This document shows, one piece after another, positions 1 through 6,957 of a stretch of 64,000 bases of DNA. A program made the position numbers and the translations under genes. This DNA is from Nocardia speluncae NBRC 108251 (GTDB lineage Bacteria > Actinomycetota > Actinomycetes > Mycobacteriales > Mycobacteriaceae). The notes below the pieces were generated by a model. That model was not told the DNA's origin and did not search any database. It saw only the letters and a program-made list of their open reading frames with translations. The DNA lies in NCBI RefSeq assembly GCF_001613245.1, contig NZ_BDBZ01000007.1:1-64000 (forward strand). The letters run 5' to 3'. The stretch's first letter is position 1. The number at the start of each line of letters is the position of its first letter.

Positions 1-105
1 GGCCACACCGGCTGCGTCTACTCGGTAGCGTTCAGTCCTGATGGCAGTCTTCTCGCCTCTGGCAGCCTAGATAAGAGCGTTAAGCTATGGAAAGTTTCCC
101 GCTGA
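1..105 (+). CDS. C-terminal end of a WD40-repeat protein (partial)
   Basis: Frame 1 is open from the first base and stops at TGA 103-105, giving the last 34 residues of a protein whose start lies outside the window. The sequence holds one complete WD40 blade: GH near the start, then [15 protein letters not shown], and a closing VKLW. WD40 propellers are protein-interaction scaffolds; in actinomycetes they are often the C-terminal part of large kinases or NACHT/AAA proteins. Which of these it belongs to cannot be seen from here. Confidence 0.9.
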   Translation, partial: GHTGCVYSVAFSPDGSLLASGSLDKSVKLWKVSR

Positions 106-393
106 TCGAGCGGCGACGACAAGGTGCTCGCGGAGCAGCCCGATGCGGGAGGTTCCCTTCAACGGACTGGTCGCCAACCGGTGAGTGTCCGAGGTGTCGG
201 GTTGTGGGCGTGGCGTGCCCCCAAGTATCACTGGATCGACGCTCGATGTGGCAATTGGTCTTGGTTCACATTCCGTATCGCCGCGCTGCAACGGCATGAG
301 CTGGCCCCCGGGAACTTCGAAGTACAGGCCCCGTTCGTATCGGGTCAGTCGCTTTCGGATGGCGTCGTATTCGTCGGGCACGGCTGTACCCAC
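85..393 (-). pseudogene. Possible decayed gene fragment
   Basis: A 102-residue reading frame on the minus strand. Only its first ~40 codons (including DEYDAIRKRLTRYERGLYF) show the strong third-position G/C preference of real genes here. After that codon use becomes irregular, and the 3' end overlaps the WD40 stop. I recognise no family. It is best read as the 5' remnant of a gene whose 3' part has decayed or been replaced. It is the only coding-like content in the 347-bp gap 106-452. Confidence 0.25.
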
Positions 394-452
394 CCCCGTT
401 GCACGCTGAAGATGTCAGGCGAAAAGTAGTGTCGGACGCTTCGTCTCGTATA

Positions 453-953
453 TCAGTCGGTCGTGCGGGCACCCCGTGCGCGGAGGGCGGCCTCGGCGAT
501 GCTGTACTCGATGATCTCGGGGCCGCTGTCGTCTCGGAACAGATGCTTGGCGATCGACACCATCGAGATGTCGGAGATCTGGTCGTCGCGATACCGCACG
601 GACGGGCCGAACTCCGTGTAGAGGGGTGGGCCCCATTCCGGGATGTTCATCCACCCGTATCCGGCTCGGCGGACGTAGCATTCGCCCTGGAACCGGATGT
701 AGCCGTCAGCGAGGTCGCGGTTGCCTGGTGTGATGAACGCCGACCAGTCACCGAACAGCGGTATCGCGGCGTCCATGATCCGGGTCGAGTGCGGGCGTTT
801 CCACCATTCGGTGTCCGCGGGCATCTCCGGTACGGTCGAGGTAAGGAATTGCTGGATGCGGGCTTGCATGTGCTCGGGCGCGACCCAGTCCAGCCAAGCC
901 TGGGTTTTGTCGTCGAAGTCGAGTGCGAACCCGAACTGGTCGTTGCTGTCCAC
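453..953 (-). CDS. Hypothetical protein, 166 aa
   Basis: The frame has good codon bias and starts at GTG 953, with GGAGG about ten bases upstream on the minus strand. The protein is acidic and rich in Trp and Tyr (WLDW, EWW, GYGWMN, PEWGP), with no signal peptide or membrane segment, so it should be soluble and cytosolic. I do not recognise a family. It stands alone in a decayed accessory region between a WD40 gene end and an XRE regulator. Its 5' flank (953-1009) has a diverged second copy at 3438-3494, so this gene or its promoter was once part of a duplication. Confidence 0.6.
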   Translation of the reverse strand: MDSNDQFGFALDFDDKTQAWLDWVAPEHMQARIQQFLTSTVPEMPADTEWWKRPHSTRIMDAAIPLFGDWSAFITPGNRDLADGYIRFQGECYVRRAGYGWMNIPEWGPPLYTEFGPSVRYRDDQISDISMVSIAKHLFRDDSGPEIIEYSIAEAALRARGARTTD

Positions 954-1009
954 TGGAATGGCCTCCGTACGGTTCGTTTGTTTCCTCGTTTACTTTTCGC
1001 CCGAACGGA
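953..1009. repeat. Diverged direct repeat, copy 1
   Basis: About 57 bp matching 3438-3494 in the same orientation, with scattered substitutions and a one-base length difference. Shared blocks include TCGTTTACTTT, CTGGAATGGCC/CTGGGATGGCC and AACGGA. Copy 1 covers the start codon and upstream region of the 453-953 gene; copy 2 has no equivalent gene beside it. Confidence 0.6.
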
Positions 1010-1366
1010 TTCTCCCGGAAGGCCACGGCTCGATGCCTCCGAGGGCTGGTACAGCGTGGCTTCTCCTCGTAGTGCTGTCTCGGGCATGAAGGATCCACTC
1101 CGATGTGGGGAGAGGGGAGGCCAGTCAACGGACCGCTGGACGGGTTGCCCGCTCGGTCGCGTCCAAGGGCGATGAAGCCGACTTGGTGGGAGTCACGATC
1201 ACGGCCTTGGATGATCATGCCGATATGGTGCCGGTCAAGCAGAGCTTGCTCACAACGCCGCCCCCGTGGGTGTCCCCTCCGAGGTGAGGCGCGGCCTTTG
1301 CGGGACACGGTATCGGTCCAGAACAGGCCGGTCAGCGATCAGGGCAGCTCGTTGCGGGTGGCGGGG
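1010..1366. other. Gap with a weak coding remnant
   Basis: No intact gene is visible in this gap. On the minus strand around 1170-1280 a short stretch (DRHHIGMIIQGRDRDSHQVG, open from ATG 1308) reads like a decayed coding sequence. The frame then runs antisense through the 453-953 gene and loses codon bias. No promoter or terminator could be assigned. Confidence 0.3.
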
Positions 1367-2593
1367 TCAGGCGGTGACGTCCAGTTGTGCGGCGAGGCGC
1401 CGCGATTCGCGCTCATTGAGCCGGCCGCTGTGTGTGACCAGTTCCGCCGCCAGTGAGCGGGCTAGTGGGTGGCATTTCATCGACTCTTGGCTGACGGCCG
1501 TGCCTGTGCGTAGTGCGCCGAGTGTACCGAGCCAGTCTCGTTGTTGGGCGTAGGCGCGGGACAGTTCGAGCCAGAGTCGGGCGCGGCGGTCGATCGACGG
1601 CACTGTATCGGGATCGACGGCGCTTGCCGTGTCCAGTGCGCTGCCGGACTTGCGTAGGTCGACCTGTACCGATACGGCGCTGATTTCGGTATTCGCGACG
1701 CCGAACAGTGTCCAGGGGTGTGCTGATCCGGGGGGCAGTGCGCGTGCTATGCCCATCGCCTGGTCGATACTGTGCAGTGCGTCGCCTTCGCGGCCGATGC
1801 GTGCGGCGGTGATGGCGCCGTGGAGTTGGCAGGCGCCCCAGAGTGCTTGTGCGTCTCGGTTGCCGTCCAGGTGTGGTCCGAGCAGAGCAATGGCGTCGGA
1901 CATGAGGCGGTAGGCATCGGCCTCGCGGCCGGTGGAGCGCCAGACGTTGCCGAGTACCCAGGATGCCGAGGCGAGGGTTACCGGGTCGTCGGCGATCTCG
2001 GCGGCCGACATGCATCGGTCGGCGGCGAGCCACAACAGTGGTGCGTCGGCGACCCAGGCAAGGACTTGTTCGGACAGTGCGTAGGCACCTGATAGCGCTG
2101 CTGCGGCGGCGCGGCGTTCCGATCCGTCGAGTGTGCGTACTGCGCGGCGGCCATCGCGGATCAGTCCGGGCAGCATTGCGCCCGCGTCGGCGCGGGGCGT
2201 AGCCGAAGTGTGCCATAGCCGCCACGCGCGCTGAACCCGTGCAGCAAGTCCGACCGTGTCGACCGGTGACGGCGCGGGGGTGAGGTCGACACCTTCTATC
2301 GCCGCGCGGATGGCGGGTACGACGGGATGTCCGGCGCGGCGGGAGACACCGACCAGCAGCTCGTGGTCGCCGGTGATCTCGGTGAGATCCCGGACGCCGA
2401 GTGCCTGACCGATGCGCAGCAGCATATCGAGTGCCGGTGGATGCTGTAGGCGGCCTTTTTCCACATCGCGCAGCCAATCTTCGGAGCGACCGACGAGACC
2501 GGCGACAACTGCGCGGGTGCGGCCGGTGCGGGTGCGGATGTTCTGGATGCGCTCGCCTATCGCGCGTGTGGCGAGTTCGTCAGAGGTCGGCAT
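1367..2593 (-). CDS. XRE-family transcriptional regulator with helical sensor region, 408 aa
   Basis: Residues ~10-65 form a Cro/C1-type helix-turn-helix (GERIQNIRTRTGRTRAVVAG, then GRSEDWLRDVEKGR). The remaining ~330 residues are Ala/Leu-rich repeated helices of TPR-like character, as in the large XRE regulators common in Nocardia and Streptomyces. It should be a cytosolic DNA-binding protein. It is divergent from the small genes at 2878 and 3180. The 284-bp region between them holds a 27-bp near-perfect palindrome (2715-2741) and a 9-bp-arm inverted repeat (2625-2667), which are candidate operators. The signal it senses is unknown. Confidence 0.85.
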   Translation of the reverse strand: MPTSDELATRAIGERIQNIRTRTGRTRAVVAGLVGRSEDWLRDVEKGRLQHPPALDMLLRIGQALGVRDLTEITGDHELLVGVSRRAGHPVVPAIRAAIEGVDLTPAPSPVDTVGLAARVQRAWRLWHTSATPRADAGAMLPGLIRDGRRAVRTLDGSERRAAAAALSGAYALSEQVLAWVADAPLLWLAADRCMSAAEIADDPVTLASASWVLGNVWRSTGREADAYRLMSDAIALLGPHLDGNRDAQALWGACQLHGAITAARIGREGDALHSIDQAMGIARALPPGSAHPWTLFGVANTEISAVSVQVDLRKSGSALDTASAVDPDTVPSIDRRARLWLELSRAYAQQRDWLGTLGALRTGTAVSQESMKCHPLARSLAAELVTHSGRLNERESRRLAAQLDVTA

Positions 2594-2624
2594 AGCGGCC
2601 TGCCTTCTTCGCGGGATGGGGCCG

Positions 2625-2667
2625 CTTCGCGGATACCCCCTCGGCTGATGGGATGTCCTCCGCGAAG
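2625..2667. promoter_or_regulatory. Inverted repeat upstream of the XRE gene
   Basis: CTTCGCGGA (2625-2633) is answered by its exact reverse complement TCCGCGAAG (2659-2667), with 25 bases between. It lies 32 bp upstream of the XRE start, so it is either an operator or a hairpin in the 5' leader. Confidence 0.4.
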
Positions 2668-2714
2668 AGGTAATTCCCAGGATAGGGGTCTCTGGTGCGG
2701 TCTGACCAGCGTCT

Positions 2715-2741
2715 CGAGGTAGGGGGAATCCCCCTACCTCG
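2715..2741. promoter_or_regulatory. 27-bp palindrome, candidate XRE operator
   Basis: CGAGGTAGGGGG (2715-2726) and CCCCCTACCTCG (2730-2741) are exact reverse complements separated by AAT. The site lies midway between the divergent XRE gene (starts 2593) and the gene at 2878. It has no T-tract, so an operator is more likely than a terminator. Confidence 0.55.
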
Positions 2742-2877
2742 CAGAGTGGTTCGCGCCTACCTGTGCGTCCGGTTCGTCGCGTGAAGGATTCGTCTACGTC
2801 ACCGCCGCCGGGTTGGACCTCGAGTCCTCGGCGGCGGTGGCAGCCAGCGGCAGCAGGGGACAGGCAGGGGATATTCG

Positions 2878-3183
2878 ATGCGATATCGGCCGACCGCTTT
2901 CGGGTATGTAGATCCGGATGTCAGTAGGTGTGTGGAGTGGGACCGGGCACAGGTTTACCGTTTGGCGCGTCATCTCGGCTATTCGGTGATGTGGCACGAC
3001 CTGTCGTCGGTGCTCCCGCTGTTCGATCAAGTACGTGCCGCCGACGTGGACGCGGTGGTCGTGCCCGGCCCGGATCATCTGGGCCCGCTGGAGTTGAACA
3101 GGGTTATGGACGTTGCCGATGTGGAAACGGTCCTGCCTCGGTTGTCGTTTGCCCGGTGGTCGATGACATGGGCCGGGCAATGA
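2878..3183 (+). CDS. Small hypothetical protein, 101 aa (XRE partner)
   Basis: ATG 2878 follows a GGCAGGGG sequence. The protein reads like the N-terminal half of a nucleotide- or resolvase-type fold: GYVDPD near residue 9, a central VYRLARHLGYSVMW, and then a hydrophobic strand DAVVVPGPDHLG. No catalytic motif is clear. It is divergent from the XRE regulator across a palindrome and overlaps the next gene by ATGA (3180-3183), so the two are probably translationally coupled. Confidence 0.6.
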   Translation: MRYRPTAFGYVDPDVSRCVEWDRAQVYRLARHLGYSVMWHDLSSVLPLFDQVRAADVDAVVVPGPDHLGPLELNRVMDVADVETVLPRLSFARWSMTWAGQ

Positions 3184-3416
3184 TCACTCTGGGATACGTG
3201 GTGGCGGTAGGGCTGCCTCTGGCGGTGCTGGTCTGGGCGCTGGCATGGCCTGCGCCGCGCGCGGAAGCGGAACCGACCCGCAGCGCACCGAACCGCGACC
3301 GTACCCGAGTCCGGCGCGTGACGACCCGGCAGCAACGGAATGTGCGTCGACGGCCGAGCGTGGAGGTGGATGCCTGTTCTTTCGGCCAGGAGAATCAGCG
3401 GGCGGGGCACGCGTAG
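3180..3416 (+). CDS. Small single-pass membrane protein, 78 aa
   Basis: ATG 3180 overlaps the preceding stop (ATGA), a typical coupled start. Residues ~4-24 (YVVAVGLPLAVLVWALAW) are one strong membrane segment, followed by an Arg-rich, probably cytoplasmic tail (RDRTRVRRVTTRQQRNVRRR). The function is unknown. The linkage to the XRE/2878 pair suggests a three-gene module. Confidence 0.5.
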   Translation: MITLGYVVAVGLPLAVLVWALAWPAPRAEAEPTRSAPNRDRTRVRRVTTRQQRNVRRRPSVEVDACSFGQENQRAGHA

Positions 3417-3725
3417 CCGGGCCATCGATCGCCTGCCGCTGGGATGGCCCCCGTGCAGTTCGTTGTTTCTTCGTTTACTTTCCGCCTCAACGGACTTCGC
3501 CATCCGGGTGCGGGTGAGACCGAACCACTCAGATTTGCCCGCACCCGCGCGCCTGGCGCCCCTGATCGAACACACGATCATCGACACCTTCGACTTCCAC
3601 CTCGCCAAGAACTACCTCGCCCACCAGAACCTGCTACCTCTCGACCTGGGCGTGGCCGCGCAGGTCGGAACGGTTCGCGGGTGGTGCCAGAGTGTGTCGC
3701 GCAGGATCGCGCCGAGGCGCGCCGG
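3417..3725. other. Gap: repeat copy 2 and a coding remnant
   Basis: Holds the second copy of the diverged repeat (3438-3494). It also has a plus-strand stretch at about 3553-3680 with perfect actinobacterial codon bias (LAPLIEHTIIDTFDFHLAKN, then YLAHQNLLPLDLG) but no start, and its frame runs antisense into the gene at 3726. It looks like the fragment of a lost gene. I cannot name the family. Confidence 0.4.
3438..3494. repeat. Diverged direct repeat, copy 2
   Basis: Second copy of the ~57-bp repeat at 953-1009, in the same orientation. It precedes only a coding remnant, so the gene that once followed it has been lost or replaced. Confidence 0.6.
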
Positions 3726-4514
3726 TCAGGCCGGCCCGACGGCGGCGCGGATTGCGGGATCGAGAAGGCCGAGGTCGCTGCCGAGGCGGTCGGCGAGGTC
3801 GCGGGCGACCGCGACATCTTTGCGGAGGAAGTCGGCGACCGATTCGGAAAAGGCCGCGACCGACCCCTTGGCCGCGACACTGAGGACCGCGCGGCTCGAA
3901 CTACTCGCGTGGGGGAGCGCCGCAAGCACTTCCGATTCGGCGAGACCCAGTTGCCCGGCCAGCCGGACGGCTTCGGTGACCAACCCGATCTGGGCGGCGA
4001 ACAGCGCGTTGTTCACCAGCTTGACCCGTTGGCCGTTGCCGAGTGCGCCGACCGGCAGCACCGGATCGGCGTAGGCCGACAGCACGGGGCGGGCGCGTTC
4101 GACCGCTTCCGTATCGCCACCGAGGAAGACGGTGATCGCACCGTCGGCGATATTGTGCGGACCTCCGCTGACCGGCGCGTCGACCACCCGGCGACCGGTC
4201 GCGGCGATCGCGGTCGCGGTATCGGGGCTGCCGGTGGTGTGCAGGATGAGTACCGAATCGTGCGGCATGGTGTCGAGCAGACCGCTGCCGAGGCAGACCT
4301 CGCGCACCTGGTCGTCGGTGAAAACACAGATCACCACCGCCTCCGCGTTCTCACCTGCCTCGGCGGCCGAGCCGACGGTGGTCGCGCCGGCGGCGCTGAT
4401 GGCCTCGCGGCCGGCGGGGTTGCGGCCCACCGCGCGGACACTGTGCCCAGCGGTCACGAGGCGCCGGATCATGGGGACGCCCATCCGGCCGGCGCCGACG
4501 AATCCGATACGCAC
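3726..4514 (-). CDS. NAD(P)-dependent beta-hydroxyacid dehydrogenase (HIBADH family), 262 aa
   Basis: N-terminal Rossmann motif GFVGAGRMGVPM (residues 4-15), the family substrate-binding segment DAPVSGGPHN near residue 113, and catalytic-Lys region GNGQRVKLVNNALF near residue 160. A C-terminal all-helical dimerisation domain follows. Enzymes of this family oxidise 3-hydroxyisobutyrate, tartronate semialdehyde-type or related 3-hydroxyacids with NAD(P). It is the last gene of a minus-strand run 8643 to 3726 and sits 85 bp after a paralogue, so the pair may act on related acids or as a heteromer. At 262 residues it is slightly shorter than the usual ~290. Confidence 0.88.
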   Translation of the reverse strand: MRIGFVGAGRMGVPMIRRLVTAGHSVRAVGRNPAGREAISAAGATTVGSAAEAGENAEAVVICVFTDDQVREVCLGSGLLDTMPHDSVLILHTTGSPDTATAIAATGRRVVDAPVSGGPHNIADGAITVFLGGDTEAVERARPVLSAYADPVLPVGALGNGQRVKLVNNALFAAQIGLVTEAVRLAGQLGLAESEVLAALPHASSSSRAVLSVAAKGSVAAFSESVADFLRKDVAVARDLADRLGSDLGLLDPAIRAAVGPA

Positions 4515-4599
4515 GCGGTTCTCCTTCGATCGTGGGCGCCGGAATTTCCCGGCGGCCGAGCAGCTTCGGGGCCCCCGCCTCGCAGGCGGTCGTGCTGGT

Positions 4600-5439
4600 T
4601 CAGCGAGGTTTTCCCATGAGGTCCAGTGTCGCGTCGGCGGTATCGAGCACCGCGCCGGGCGTGATACCGGCGGCCTCGGCGAGTTGGCTGATCAGCCGGA
4701 CGTCCTTGCGCAGCAGGTCCCCGGCATGGGTCGCGATCTGCTCCAGCGATCCGCCGCCGGCCAGGATCCGGCCCAGCGCGAAACTGTTCCCGCTGCCGTT
4801 GCCGATCACCTCGCCGAGCCGCTGCGGGCTCACCCCGAGCTGTTCGCCGAGTTCCAGGGTGCTCACGGCGGTGGCCATATGCGCGGTGAAGAGCAGGTTG
4901 TTCAGCAGTTTGGTGGTCTGGCCGGCCCCGACATCGCCGAGGTGGACCACCGGATTCGCGTAGGTGGCGAACACCGGCAGGCAGCGTTGCAGGGTTTCGG
5001 CGTCCCCACCGGCCATCACCAGCAACCGTCCCGCCTCGACCGCCGGTGCGCCACCGCTCACCGGCGCGTCTATCAAGGAAACACCGTGTTCGGCAGCCTT
5101 GTCGGCGAGATCGCGGCAGGTATCGGGATGGACGGTGCTGTGGATCGCGATCACGGGCCGGTCGGTGCGTCCGGCTGCCGAGGCGGCGAATCCGGCGAAA
5201 ATACCGTCCTCGCGTTCCAGAACGTCGCGAACGTCCGCGTCACCGACGACGCACAGGCACACCAGATCGCTGCCGGCGGCCAGCGCGGCCGGACTCTCGG
5301 CGATCTCCGCCGCGGTATCGGCATACGGTTCGACCGATACGGCGCGGCGCGCCCACAGGGTGGTCGGATAGCCGCCCTCGACGATCCGGCGGGCCATCGG
5401 CCCACCCTGACTACCCAATCCGATGAATCCGACGCGCAT
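4600..5439 (-). CDS. NAD(P)-dependent beta-hydroxyacid dehydrogenase (HIBADH family) paralogue, 279 aa
   Basis: Start chosen at ATG 5439, directly before the Rossmann motif GFIGLGSQGGPM; a longer open frame upstream is antisense to DoxX and was rejected. Family motifs are present: DAPVSGGAPAVEAG (near residue 128) and GAGQTTKLLNNLLF (near residue 177) with the catalytic Lys. It is clearly diverged from the neighbour at 3726, so this is an old duplication. The substrate is probably a 3-hydroxy acid made by the surrounding catabolic genes (inference from context). Confidence 0.88.
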   Translation of the reverse strand: MRVGFIGLGSQGGPMARRIVEGGYPTTLWARRAVSVEPYADTAAEIAESPAALAAGSDLVCLCVVGDADVRDVLEREDGIFAGFAASAAGRTDRPVIAIHSTVHPDTCRDLADKAAEHGVSLIDAPVSGGAPAVEAGRLLVMAGGDAETLQRCLPVFATYANPVVHLGDVGAGQTTKLLNNLLFTAHMATAVSTLELGEQLGVSPQRLGEVIGNGSGNSFALGRILAGGGSLEQIATHAGDLLRKDVRLISQLAEAAGITPGAVLDTADATLDLMGKPR

Positions 5440-5459
5440 ACGATTCTCCCTTCGCGCGC

Positions 5460-5981
5460 TCAGGAATCGGCGCTCGCCGAATCCGGTTGTCCGGCGTTCG
5501 GCCGCCAGAACACGGCCAGCAGCGCGGCGGTCCCGAGTACGCCCACGAGGAGCGCGATCAGTCCACCGGCCCAGCCGGTGATCTCGATACCGGCGGCATG
5601 ATCCACCGACAGCCACCCCGGACCCAGAATGCCCATGACCACGCAGACCACACCGAGCACCAGCACGTATTCGTAGCCGTCGCGCATCACGAAGAACCCG
5701 TTCTTCCGGTGCGCCAGCAGGGCGGCCACCAGCATCACCGAGATCACCGCCGCGGCGGCCAGCGGGGTGAGCAGTCCGAGGATCAGCAGCACACCCGCCC
5801 CGATCTCGGTGATCACGCTCAGCCACGCTTGCAGGACACCGTTGCGCAGCCCGAGGCTGCTGAACCAGCGCGCGGTGCCGGCGATCTTGCCGCCCCCGAT
5901 CCAGTGGTTGACCCCGTGCGCGATCATGGTCGCCCCCACGACCAGCCGTAGCAGCAACAATGCGATATCGGTGACGTCCAT
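5460..5981 (-). CDS. DoxX-family membrane protein, 173 aa
   Basis: Four to five hydrophobic segments in the DoxX arrangement: LLLLRLVVGATMIAHGVNHW at residues 7-26, then segments at ~55-80, 90-115 and 135-160. The N-terminal RLVVGATMIAHGVNH motif is typical of the family. DoxX proteins are small membrane proteins linked to quinone or redox processes, and their exact role is poorly known. It lies between the HIBADH paralogues and an alpha/beta hydrolase with gaps of about 3-20 bp, so it is part of the same operon. Confidence 0.85.
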   Translation of the reverse strand: MDVTDIALLLLRLVVGATMIAHGVNHWIGGGKIAGTARWFSSLGLRNGVLQAWLSVITEIGAGVLLILGLLTPLAAAAVISVMLVAALLAHRKNGFFVMRDGYEYVLVLGVVCVVMGILGPGWLSVDHAAGIEITGWAGGLIALLVGVLGTAALLAVFWRPNAGQPDSASADS

Positions 5982-5984
5982 GAG

Positions 5985-6953
5985 TTACCTTTCCGGCGCC
6001 GCGGCGCCGCCGTCGAACTGCAGGGTGGGCCCGGAGAATTCGCCGGTCTGCCGGGCAACGGCACATTCTTCGGCGAACGAGAGCACAGACAGATGGTAGG
6101 CCGGTGCCGTGCGACCGAGGCTGATGTTGTGCCCGGTATTCGGCTGCCGGTTCACCACTACCCGGCCGGCGGCGGTGAACAGGGACCCCACCGCCGTCAT
6201 CTCCGCCGGATCATTACGCCATACGCGTTCGTGTTCGCCGAGGGTGTAGCGCACCGGGATGCGGATATGCGGCGCGAGCCCGAGGAATTCCCGGGCGGCC
6301 CACTCGTTGAGGGCCTTCACTTCGAGGGCCGATCCACGGGCCGCGACGTTACTCCCGCCGAGAACGTCCGCAGGATAGAGCCGCGCGGGACTCCAGATCA
6401 GTTTGCCCACTCCCGGTGGCCGTTTGCCGGGTTCCCGTCGTGTGCCCCAGAGCAGTTCGTGGGCCACCGGCTGGTGCTGCCGCCCGGTCCCGGCCAGTTC
6501 CAGACCCAGCAGGTCGGCGCCACGCCCGGCCGCGGCCATCCGGACCGCCAACTCGCAACCCGCCGAATGGGCTAGCAGGAAAACTCCCGCGCCACGCGGC
6601 AATCCGTCGAGCAGGGTGTCGATCGCGCCATACATCAGATCTACCCGCCGGCGCGGATCCGTGAGCCTGTCTGCGTAGGGGCCGGAGCTCCGGAAACCGG
6701 GCCGGTCCAGCGCGAGCATGGTGTATCCGAGTCGCTGTCCGGTGCGCAACAGCGAGAACTCCGGATGTCCGGGGCAGTCGAAATACCGGGAGTCGACCGC
6801 GCCTCCGTGCACCGCGACCACCACCGCGCGCGGTGTGCTTGCTTCGGCCAGCAGGCCGGACACCGGAATTCCGTGGACCTCCCGGACTTCCGCGGCCACC
6901 GGCAGCGGACCGGTGGGCTCGGTCGGTACGAGATCCGAATCGGTCAGTGTCAT
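5985..6953 (-). CDS. Alpha/beta hydrolase, 322 aa
   Basis: Shows the oxyanion motif HGGAVDSRYFD near residue 49, a nucleophile elbow LAHSAGCE (Ser ~128) and a late His in NTGHN near residue 271, which together give a plausible Ser-Asp-His triad. There is no signal peptide, so it is cytosolic. It starts 4 bp after the end of the OB-fold/thiolase fusion gene, so it is co-transcribed. In a CoA-dependent catabolic operon it could act as an esterase, thioesterase or C-C hydrolase; the sequence alone does not decide. Confidence 0.85.
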   Translation of the reverse strand: MTLTDSDLVPTEPTGPLPVAAEVREVHGIPVSGLLAEASTPRAVVVAVHGGAVDSRYFDCPGHPEFSLLRTGQRLGYTMLALDRPGFRSSGPYADRLTDPRRRVDLMYGAIDTLLDGLPRGAGVFLLAHSAGCELAVRMAAAGRGADLLGLELAGTGRQHQPVAHELLWGTRREPGKRPPGVGKLIWSPARLYPADVLGGSNVAARGSALEVKALNEWAAREFLGLAPHIRIPVRYTLGEHERVWRNDPAEMTAVGSLFTAAGRVVVNRQPNTGHNISLGRTAPAYHLSVLSFAEECAVARQTGEFSGPTLQFDGGAAAPER

Positions 6954-6957
6954 CGGC

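Noticed and set aside
4132..5601. Long plus-strand frame (489 codons) across the HIBADH genes
   Set aside because: Antisense to two genes with clear Rossmann and catalytic motifs; its own sequence is low-complexity and Arg/Pro/Ser-rich.
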